Source: Tridacna crocea | Lineage: Eukaryota; Mollusca; Bivalvia; Cardiida; Cardiidae | Direction of reading: 5' to 3' | DNA length: 64,000 nucleotides | Assembly: GCA_943736015.1 (NCBI GenBank) | Contig: OX031073.1 | Location: forward strand, 29,105,210-29,169,209 | Part shown: in pieces, positions 55,914-64,000 of the stretch | Layout: each line of letters starts with the position of its first letter | Position numbering within the stretch: the stretch's first letter is position 1 | Notes under the pieces: model-generated | Databases searched by the model: none | What the model was told of the DNA's origin: nothing | What the model saw: only the letters and a program-made list of their open reading frames with translations | Made by a program: the position numbers and the translations under genes

Positions 55914-56590
55914 ATAAGCAGGATGAGAATGAATTACATCTTTTTATTTCAAGACTCGTACAATAGAATTTTTTCTTAAGGCTAGGGCACCCTAATGTAG
56001 ATTTCTGTAACATCGTCTTTCGTCGTCGAAAAACGAACGGATTCGGCTGAAGACTCAGATAAACCGTAATCGATCGACCGATGAATGATGGTTCCCCGCA
56101 TCGCTTACGAAATTACCCGAGTTTTAGCCGAATCCATACGATAAAAAGCGATGATACACGAGTAATATTTGGGGTGCTTTGTCTTTAAATACAAACTCAT
56201 ATCAGATCCTTTGTCTTGTTATTTTGTCTCAGAAAAATGCACTTTGTCGAAAGAAAAAAGTCATCACTTAACAAGTTACACTAAAAAACATTTCTCATAT
56301 GTAACCTGCTGTTTACCATGACGCATAAAAGCTGGGTGGATTAATATGATTATTTATAACGAGGTCTTTGGTTGGAACTCATCCAGTTTTATTTATTTAT
56401 TTATTTTTTTTCTTGTTGCTATGTTGTAATTTTTCCGCCATTAAAACAACCATCTTAATCCTAATCAAATAAATTACATGCATCGAAATATATATAATAT
56501 AATAAATATATAAGTTTTATACTTTTTTCTCTTTTCAGTTACGAGATCCATCTGTCAGAGCAGCAACGGGCAACAAATAAAAAGAGGGTA
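55914..56590. other. Unassigned AT-rich stretch
   Basis: No gene or recurring repeat recognised. Confidence 0.4.
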
Positions 56591-56591
56591 T

Positions 56592-56675
56592 TTCGTTGGT
56601 TTACTTTAAAAAAAACCTCGTAACTACAACTTGAAGCAAGCTGTAGTTACGAGGTTTTTGAAGTAAACCGACGAT
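56592..56675. mobile_element. Family E hairpin
   Basis: CTCGTAACTACAACTTG and CAAGCTGTAGTTACGAGG, with GAAGTAAACCGACGAT at the right. It abuts the family F copy. Confidence 0.85.
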
Positions 56676-56679
56676 TAGT

Positions 56680-56955
56680 TATTTTCGGTCAAAGATCGAA
56701 ACTTATTCAACGAGGGAACGTTATGGGTAATATTTACACTCGTGGCTGCCACGAGTGAAAATATTACCCATGAAAGTCACTCGATGAGCTATTTTCGATC
56801 TTTCACGGAAAAGAAAAAAAAATCTATTTATCATATGTTTCTAACCCCTTTCGTGGGGCTTTCGTCAAAATGCAGTTGTTTTCGGTAATTCCAGGTGGCG
56901 TACCCCTCTCACATAACAGCGAATTACAATATTAAGTAACGCCGTGAACATCCTG
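56680..56955 (+). mobile_element. Family F element
   Basis: GGTCAAAGATCGAAAC, the palindrome around CTCGTGGCTGCCACGAG, then CAGGTGGCGTACCCCTC and ATTACAATATTAAG. Confidence 0.72.
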
Positions 56956-56984
56956 TAAACATGGGGTAAGGAATAGAAAATCAT

Positions 56985-57115
56985 CAGGATCCTTGTTCAT
57001 CAATCATTCTTAAGAACATTCTTAGCCTTATTTTTCAGAAATTCGTCAGTGTGAAAGTAACGGAACGTCTAATTGTCTAAACCATATGGTTTAGCCAATC
57101 AGACGTATACGATAA
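56985..57115. mobile_element. Family H MITE, left part
   Basis: ATTCTTAAGAACATTCTTAG, AACCATATGGTTTAGCC; the right arm is truncated. Confidence 0.7.
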
Positions 57116-57299
57116 CATTGATAGCTTGGAGGGGCTTCAAAACATGTAATACGTTTTCTATCCGACGTTATCTATAGGCAACCTTGCAGCCATCAGGGTC
57201 AACATTTGGCATGAAGATACAAGAATGATTAAAAGTTCATAAATCAATGATGAAATGTGTCAAAAAACTGCCTGAAAACTACTATCATTAGATAAATCT

Positions 57300-57625
57300 T
57301 TAACTCTTTGCTAACCTACAAAATTTCAGACTCGTCCAAATTGAGAGCATTTGCACTCTACAAAATTATTATAAAGATGGTCCAAATGCCTGAATTTATC
57401 CTTCATAAAGTAGGAAACATTGTGAGAAAAGGAGAAAATGCTGGTTACCAGCATTTTCTTCTTTTTCCACAATGCTTTCAAAAGGCTTCTTTCCATGGGT
57501 TGTTAAAACTCTGGATTGTTTGGTAACTAAACTGGTTACAGTATTTTCTTCTTTCTCCACAATGCTTTCAAAAGGCTTCTTTCCAAGGGTTATTAAAACC
57601 CGGGATTGTTTGGTGACTAAACTGT
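57300..57625. mobile_element. Family A MITE with duplicated right arm
   Basis: A full copy at 57300-57531 is followed by a second right arm at 57534-57625 (ACAATGCTTTCAAAAGGCTT in both). Confidence 0.78.
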
Positions 57626-57673
57626 GGAAAATCGTGGTTCCCGTCTGTCATAGTTTATAATGTCCGCCTCTAG

Positions 57674-58474
57674 TCATGCCGTCTCCCCACAGTTGAGTGG
57701 TTTCGCTTCTAAACACCGCATTTTGTAGTTTCTGAACAGATTTTCTATAATTTGAGCAACGAGTATGTCTGTCCCATTCCTGGCCATCACTCTCAACACA
57801 AAAACTCCATCGAATTTCAAATGGGTCATAACAAATCTGTGTAGCAGTCTTTTATCGCTGTCTCTCTTGGATTTGATGACGTTCCTCAACACAAGAAACT
57901 TTTTAATATACTGGACCCGTTTCATGGGGAACATGATGGCGTAGAAATTCGTCGCCAAAGTTAAAAAGCTTGCAATCACGAGAAAAAGTAGCCAGAACCA
58001 AATAAATAAGAATATTTTAGCGTTGAATAAATTTATTGGCAACACACATTGCACTGTCCATCGTTGCACGTTTTGCATTTGTCGAATCTGGAAATCACAC
58101 AAAGTTACACGTGGGAACCTTGGCGACGATTTCAGATATTCCGGGTTGTCGTCAGCTAAACCGGAAATGATCTCAAATCCCCAAGTCGCGTATGACGTGC
58201 CCACGAAGGCGTTCAGAATAAAGAACTGTAATACGGAATGGAATAAATAGACAACTTTGATGAACATCCCAGCTGTCATGAAATAGTTGCCATAGCGACG
58301 CCCACACACTAAACACGTGTACTGTGATACTTTCAGCTTAAATTCGTGCATGCAGTTCTTGCGATAATGTCTTGCTGAGTCTAACCAGGCCTCGAAATAG
58401 TCTGTTACCTCGAACAGTTTGATGTCTCGGTCTGCTTTAGGTGTAAGCTGTAGTTCATGGACGAGGTTGACTAC
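57674..58474 (-). CDS. Innexin gene 3, TM3-TM4 and C-terminal exon
   Basis: This 801-bp exon of 266 codons plus TGA follows acceptor AATTACAG. It begins VVNLVHELQLTPKADR, with VSQYTCLVCGRRYGNYF before TM3, and reaches TM4 and the tail in one frame. An internal Met at 58351 is not the start: the exon reads open 41 codons further to a splice acceptor aligned with those of the paralogues. Confidence 0.95.
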   Translation of the reverse strand, partial: VVNLVHELQLTPKADRDIKLFEVTDYFEAWLDSARHYRKNCMHEFKLKVSQYTCLVCGRRYGNYFMTAGMFIKVVYLFHSVLQFFILNAFVGTSYATWGFEIISGLADDNPEYLKSSPRFPRVTLCDFQIRQMQNVQRWTVQCVLPINLFNAKIFLFIWFWLLFLVIASFLTLATNFYAIMFPMKRVQYIKKFLVLRNVIKSKRDSDKRLLHRFVMTHLKFDGVFVLRVMARNGTDILVAQIIENLFRNYKMRCLEAKPLNCGETA

Positions 58475-61400
58475 CTGTAATTACATAGAGTTTATTTCAT
58501 CACCTTATGGTTAATATGGAGAAATATTTGCCGAAAAAGGGAAAGGTATGCGAAAATAACGAGTGCTGTAAGGCACGAGTTATTTTCGCGGACTTTTCCC
58601 TTTTGAGGTTAATATGGGGAAATATTTGCCGAAAAAGGGAAAGGTATGCGAAAATAACGAGTGCCGTAAGGCACGAGTTATTTTCGCCGACCTTTCCCTT
58701 TTTCGGCAAATATTTCCCCATATTAACCACAAGCTGATGAAATTAATTATATATTATACATGTATTTCATCTGATTATTTTGTCAACTAATGCCACTTTT
58801 AAAACTAGTGATCTCAAGTCAATAAACCATATTTTCGGTAGGAGGAAATTATTCACTGTGACGGGGAAATATTCCTTCCCACTAGCTTAAATTACGTCAT
58901 TTCTCTACCCATAAAAAGTTCTAAAAATAGACACAAGAAATATAATATAGAGAAAATAAATGAATCATGCTCAGACAAACGGGGCTTTATGCACCCCCTC
59001 GGTGCAATATACCAAGTAAGATCACATGTAAGGGATCCATAAAAACCCACTTCGTTTGACATTTCACTATATTCGATGTCAGACTGGGATAAAATGTACA
59101 AGAAGCAAAATGTTTCGACCCATGTGAGCCTGCGCGAATTGCGCAGGCTGACATGGGTCGAAACATTTTGAAGGTGTTTTAACCGCTTTCTTCACAGGGC
59201 ATGGCTAAAATCAGGTTTTAAAGTACACCTTTTATAAACTTTGAGAAGGTTGGTGTGCAACATTTATTTTTGAAGAAATAGGAAACATCTTGACACTTTG
59301 GAAAAAGAAAGAAAACAAAAAATTAGTTCAAATACTGAAGGTAGGAGCACAACATTAGCCTTTGTCCCCTACTTTCATTGCCATTGTCACCGACACGACC
59401 ACCAAGTTCGTGTCCAATACTACTTTCTATCTACTTCCACCCCTTTATCATACACTGATGCATTTCCATGTATTCTAAGCTTTTCTTTGACAAGCGCGTA
59501 TTCTGTCCAAGCTACTGATGGCGGCTTGCTCCTTCAAAAAGTTATAGTTTCATCATCATCATCATCATCGTCATCATCATAATCATCATCATCATCAACA
59601 ACAACAACAACATATTCATCATCATCATCGTCATCATCATCAACCTTATCATAATCATCATCACCATCGTTATCTTCTTGTTCTTTTTCTTCTTCATTGG
59701 CGCTTTCTCCGTCCGTCCATCTGTTTCCCTCTCTAACTCCCTCGATCCATCCTTCACTACATTCATTTACTTTGTTAGGCATCAGTTTTCTCTTAATTTT
59801 TCAGGAGTTTTAGTATGTTTTCCGAGTTGTATGTTCATTAAGTTGGTGTGCTCATGCCAATTCCAATAGGTGATTTACAAATAACTTATCGAAGCTGCTA
59901 CGTGTGCATAAAGGCACCAAAATAGTCAAAAAACAAGAAACAAATATATTTCAGAAAGATACACCACGCAAATTTGCCAGCAAACAGGCGGGGCACCTTA
60001 CAACAAACCTATCTATATTTTTGACCAATCACCCAAATCTATTTATTCAGTTGGTATCAGTTTCAGAAAGTAGGTCAAGACCAGATAAATATAGTCATTG
60101 CGAATTGGAATGATTAAGCTTTTACCAAACAATCTCTGATTTTCACGACTTTCAGGAAGAGGCCTTCCGAAAACATTGCGAGAAAAGGAGAAAATGCTGG
60201 TAACCAGCATTTTCTCCTTTTCCAACAATGTTTTCTACTCTCTCTGGGACAAGTTTCATCATTGGAACCACACTTAAGGTAGTAGACCCCTAATACCTCT
60301 AGTGTTGCATTGCATAAATTTTTTTTGATAGTTGATAAATACGGATTTATACAGGTATAATAATTTTGCGCATTTTTAAACGACTAGAAATTTCTTTATC
60401 CTATTTGTACTTTTGTTAGTTTCCAGAAAAGGGAGATAATTACTATCTCTCTTTTAATAAAGATATAGTGGCTTTAGATTTATAAATGATAATTCTAGAA
60501 AAGACAATATGGGAAAGGTGGCTTGGTTACAGCAGTACAACGACACTCTTTTTTAATCATAGCAAATTTCGTACGATAATATCAGGGGTCCACTGCGAAT
60601 GCTTTAAAATTGGACTTGTCCAAAATTTTGACGTTCGGTAAATGAGTAAAGATATTAGTGCAGCTGTACTCCGAACATTGGGTCTCATCCAGTAGCATCA
60701 TTCTTGTAGATCTCACAAAAGTATCCAGTTTCTGCAAAAAAAGATTTAAGTATACCTTATCTATGCTAATTCCGTTGACAGATGACACCGCCTTCCATAC
60801 AATCCGCGGCAGTTTAAACATCAACGCCATAAATAGCAATATAAAAGGCACCCACTGGTAATACGTGAGGAGGGCTTCTTGTTTTGTTTCGTCACTTGTT
60901 GGGATGACGTTCTCCATCGGTATGTAGTAGGTATTCGATATCCAACACACCTGTAAAGATTTAGAAATATTCGGTTGATATCATGAATGTTATTGTTTGA
61001 ATTTAAAGGTGGTCCTTCAGCTTTTGGCAAGAAAATTATATAAAAATACAGAAAAATCACTTTTATACTCCCAAAGCCTTTTATTTTTTATTCATAAAAC
61101 CCCAGAAGTCGAAAACCATCCGACAACAAGAGAAATTAGAGATTTATTACGACCCAGGTCAACACCTACTAGAAACACGTTCTATTTTCGTGGTATTTAA
61201 TTTTCAAGACCATGTATCGTACTTTGTGCTAAACCGAAGGAAATAAACCTAATTAAACTCAATTGTTCTCAGGCAAATGGGTTTCTTCGGTAGCACTCAG
61301 GTATGTACGACTACGTGTTATTGGAAATGGGTGAAGCCACCGATCAAGGAAATATCAGTTTGTGATTGAAAATAGCTTCACCAGCTTATAGCCTTCCATT

Positions 61401-63108
61401 GGCGCAATGATAAAAAATTTCTCTACCGATCGCTTGATCCTGGCCTTTTTTGTTCCAAAACCACTTCGTCCATGGCTTGTTCATCCCATGATTGAGAGCT
61501 ACTCCATTTCACTGGGCATGAATATTCGAAAATCAAAATAATTGATTCAGTGTTGGGAATTTGCTGTTAAAAGCCAAAGATATTTCAAAAACTATAGTTT
61601 TCTGGTACAAACTCAATTTTATCCGATATATTTACATGGTTTCTCTCTCTATTCATCATGTATCCTACTGTCAAGGGACGTTACTCCTGACTCCTACTTA
61701 TGATCAAAGGGAGATCACCAGCACACAAACAATCCTAAATTTGTTATGAGTACTCTCCCTTCAACAAAAAATTTAATCATTTGCCTTGTAGGTTGGCTGT
61801 CAAGCCAAATTTAAATAATATACATCTTTTTTTTTTTTCAAGTTATTATTTCCACACAATGGCTTCTTTTACAAATACCACTTCAGCATTCTCAATGCTT
61901 TGATTACATGAACCACTCGCTTATGTACATACCGGAAATACACAGACAAAGCTTCAAACATAGCGTCCGAAGAAGATACTATGGAAAATAATTACATGAT
62001 TTTTATGTAATGAAATTTGACACATTTTCTCCTTTTCTCATTATTCCCCCAAATGCTTTCTCCCTCTTAATTTTGCGGAAATGAAAATTTGTCACCGTAC
62101 TGTCGGTCTATGTGCTAGTCGCCTGTAGAAATAATGAACTTTAAAACTGGGTAAACTAGATCTATCACTAAACGTGATTATACCCCCCACCAGCTCCTTG
62201 TCACAAAACAGGTCTTTTTTGACAGAATGCAAAATAGTTTAGTACAAAAAGTAAGAGTTGAAAAAAGTTCAACAGGAAATAATTCCGTTACAAATCTCAG
62301 CAGGGTCATGAAAATTGCACATGCACAACTTCAAATATATAGAAAGCTTGTATGTAAATTCGATCTCGGTGCGTGAAAAACTGTGCGACTACTACTGCGG
62401 ACAAATTTGTGTCTAGTGATGGATGGACAGACAGCCATGGCGATTCCAGTATATCCCCCTTCACCACGTTGTGGTGGGGGTATGAAAATAATCAAAAGAT
62501 AGAGCGAGCTGACAGCTTTTGACTTACTTGACTTAAGATTCATTTTTCTGCCAGCGACTAAAATCAAGTTAGAACGACCGAACAATAACAGGGTCCGTAT
62601 GCACCAACCGTTCTGGAGAACATTCTTAGTCTTATTCTTCAGAATTTTGTCAATTTGAAAGTAATGGAACTTCTAATTGGCTAAACCATTTGGTTTAGCC
62701 AATCAAAAGTTCTGTTACTTTCACAGTTAAAACAACTGACAGAACAAGACAAAGAATGTTCTTTAGAATGGTTGATGACAATACTTTTCATACTTTTAAA
62801 TAGTAAAATTTTAATTTGAATGCATTCTATCACCCTTCTTGTTTACGTTTGGCTATAACTGGGTCTTTATGTAAGTAAACTACACACTACTTACCTGGTT
62901 TGCATAGTTAACATGAGCTTCTGTAAATTGTGCTGGGCACCAGCACTGTATGGGATCGCCGGCGTACTGTTTCGTACTGACGACTATGGTGAAAATAATC
63001 AGTATTATCGGCGTGTAATGGTGACTGAGTCTATCAGCAAGATCGTCGTCATTGCGAATTTTAACCACTCCAGAGTAACTTCCTATGCTTCCCAGGACTT
63101 TGTCGAGC
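57674..63108 (-). CDS. Innexin gene 3 (three recoverable coding exons, 5' coding exon missing)
   Basis: Innexin paralogue with exons 63108-62895, 60950-60756 and 58474-57674, giving 402 residues plus an unseen N-terminus. TM1 is about 32-48, the loop 1 cysteines are 55, 57 and 73, and YYQWV is at 101-105. TM3 is about 203-226, the loop 2 cysteines are 262 and 279 within FPRVTLCDF and TVQC, and TM4 is about 290-312. The tail has FDGVFVLRVMARNG and ends NCGETA before TGA. Exon lengths equal those of gene 2. Its introns are packed with repeats: family G touching the terminal-exon acceptor, family A interrupted by B, family N interrupted by M, and family H. The 5' exon would lie in the last 900 bases or beyond the window. 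Function is inferred from family only. Confidence 0.93.
58488..58953 (+). mobile_element. Family G composite MITE in gene 3 intron 3
   Basis: ATAGAGTTTATTTCATCACC lies about a dozen bases from the terminal-exon acceptor. The inner palindrome is partly duplicated (GGGAAAGGTATGCGAAAATA occurs twice). The tail matches 28200-28402, ending AAATATAATATAGAG. Confidence 0.8.
58965..59207. mobile_element. Family C element
   Basis: GACCCATGTGAGCCTGCGCG and its complement, with CTTCTTCACAGGGCATGG at the right; in gene 3 intron 3. Confidence 0.78.
59546..59680. repeat. ATC/CAA triplet microsatellite
   Basis: (ATC)n, (AAC)n and interrupted (ATC)n. The acidic D-rich frame opposite is a repeat artefact. 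Confidence 0.95.
60114..60651. mobile_element. Family A MITE split by family B
   Basis: The left part to about 60273 carries the whole central palindrome. The sequence resumes at 60594 with CTGCGAATGCTTTAAAATTG and CGGTAAATGAGTAA. Confidence 0.8.
60274..60593. mobile_element. Family B element nested in family A
   Basis: TTAAGGTAGTAGACCCC at the left and GGGGTCCACTG at the right. The body matches 9282-9642. Confidence 0.8.
60756..60950 (-). CDS. Innexin gene 3, TM2 exon
   Basis: This 195-bp phase-0 exon follows acceptor TTTACAG. It encodes VCWISNTYYIPMENVIP and LTYYQWVPFILLFMALMF and ends ISIDK at donor GTATACTT. Confidence 0.94.
61000..62035 (-). repeat. Family N repeat split by family M
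   Basis: 61000-61198 (TTTAAAGGTGGTCCTTCAG, ACAACAAGAGAAATTAGAGA) and 61909-62035 (TACATACCGGAAATACACAG, GAAGCTT-like CAAAGCTTCAAACATAGCG) are the two parts. The family M element lies between them. In gene 3 intron 2. Confidence 0.75.
61199..61908 (-). repeat. Family M repeat nested in family N
   Basis: Complement of 20974-21670 nearly end to end: AGACCATGTATCGTACTTTG at the left, ACAAATACCACTTCAGCATT near the right end. Confidence 0.78.
62370..62480. repeat. Interspersed-repeat-like tract
   Basis: GATGGATGGACAGACAGCCA and ACCACGTTGTGGTGGGGGTA resemble a dispersed bivalve repeat from memory; only one copy here. Confidence 0.35.
62590..62782. mobile_element. Family H palindromic MITE in gene 3 intron 2
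   Basis: GGAGAACATTCTTAGTCTTA at the left and complement at the right; centre GGCTAAACCATTTGGTTTAG. Confidence 0.82.
62895..63108 (-). CDS. Innexin gene 3, TM1/loop 1 exon
   Basis: This 214-bp exon follows acceptor ATTTTTAG. It starts with a split codon then LDKVLGSIGSYSG, has TM1 (YTPIILIIFTIVVSTKQY), and ends CPAQFTEAHVNYANQ at donor GTAAGTAG. Confidence 0.92.
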
Positions 63109-63109
63109 C

Positions 63110-64000
63110 TAAAAATAAATAAAACAAACATCAGAGCCATGTTATGGCAAAAGGTGTTGGTTTAAACATAGTTTATTCACCAGTATTAGATACTTAAGCT
63201 GAATAAAACAAAAGGTAATACAATCATATGACAAACATACTGAAGAAAAAGATAAGAACGGAAGCTAGGCTTACAAAGTTCTTCTCCAAATTACGGTGTA
63301 TGGTTATGACATAAACATATCCTAACTTCCTACTGACAAAGAAAAGTTAATCTAAAGGAAAAATTGCTAAAAATACTGTAAATCCGAAGGGTGAGGAGTT
63401 TTATTGATAAATATTTCAATTGAAGACACCTATTTATTGACCAAACAACTGATCAAAAAAGTGGTTCCTTAAACTAAAGGAACTAAAATGGTATAAGGAT
63501 GTTAGCAAAAGCTGTTAGAACATCTTCGCTAGGCATTATATCAAGCAAGTCACCATGTAATGGGGACCATTCTTCAGTTATTTCCCTTGATTCTTCTCCA
63601 GTAAAACACTGGTCCTGATATGGGAATTACTTGGATTTTATCCTTGATTTTCTTGCACTGAACAGCTTTTTCCCCCGAGACAATATTTCAAGAAAATCTA
63701 GTTAGATTGTTTTACAAATCAATATATACGGAGTTCCGAGTGATTAAGAACAGAATTTGATTTGAATTACATGTGGAAATTAAACATGCATCATAAATCA
63801 TTCTTATAATTATCGCAACATCCCCAAGGGAACCAAGGATAAAAACAAAGGAATATAGGTGAAAGGATCACTGGGTTATTTGGAAACCTTCTTTCTTTAT
63901 CTGGCAAGGGAGACAATTCAATTGACAGGAATGGCCCCCCATTATGGATGTATAAAGTCCACAAAAAATAGCAAGGGGCTAGATCTGGATGAAGAGTTGT
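63110..64000. other. Upstream of innexin gene 3; no first exon identified
   Basis: AT-rich. TATCAAGCAAGTCACCATG near 63538 resembles a family C flank. I could not identify a first coding exon, promoter or CpG-rich region. Confidence 0.4.

Noticed and set aside
59534-59782. Acidic D-rich minus-strand frame
   Set aside because: Translation of the ATC triplet repeat.

Overview
This is eukaryotic, AT-rich nuclear DNA, most probably from a bivalve mollusc, perhaps a heterodont clam or dreissenid-type mussel. The species guess is from memory of repeat styles and is uncertain. The protein evidence is innexin genes split by GT-AG introns. The repeats agree: tRNA-headed SINEs, minisatellites and a very high density of palindromic MITE-like elements. 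I see no prokaryotic operons, no CRISPR array and no rRNA.

The only genes I can support are three paralogous innexin (invertebrate gap-junction/pannexin superfamily) genes, all on the minus strand: gene 1 (7754-12902), gene 2 (25712-29812) and gene 3 (57674-63108). Each has the same recoverable structure. A 214-bp exon carries TM1 and most of extracellular loop 1. A 195-bp exon carries the end of loop 1 and the YYQWV-type TM2. A long terminal exon (945, 801 and 801 bp) carries TM3, loop 2, TM4 and the C-tail. Intron phases are identical. In all three the first recoverable exon starts with a split codon, so a short upstream exon with the start Met exists for each but was not located. Genes 2 and 3 are closer to each other than to gene 1, which has a longer acidic C-terminal linker. 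Their products would assemble as oligomeric plasma-membrane channels.

The rest is repeats, many inside innexin introns. Family A has about 35 full or partial copies, with TTAA flanks and CCC...GGG ends (piggyBac-like MITE). Family B has AAGGTAGTAGACCCC ends. Family C has a GTCAGCCTGCGCAG palindrome. Family D has a GATCAAGATCAGACTGCAC palindrome. Family E is an 80-bp near-perfect hairpin. Families F and G are composite palindrome-plus-tail elements with ATAGAG borders. H has a TTTAGCCAATCAGA hairpin, I is a polypalindrome of ATGACCC units, and J has a CATCGAGACGATTCTAATGA-type core. K, L, M and N are longer interspersed repeats. There are also several SINEs, one mariner/Tc1-like fold-back relic with a readable transposase C-terminus, and one short element with 61-bp TIRs and a 9-bp target duplication.

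Tandem arrays lie at about 15990-17765 (35 bp), 31915-33430 (about 30 bp), 37530-38920 (58 bp), 52960-53460 (about 96 bp) and 54870-55350 (28 bp). A 272-343-bp tRNA-like unit repeats at 29862-30690.

The most informative non-genic signal is the set of nested insertions. They define element borders and target duplications within this one window. MITEs also abut innexin splice sites in all three genes. I did not find a convincing new multi-gene system.
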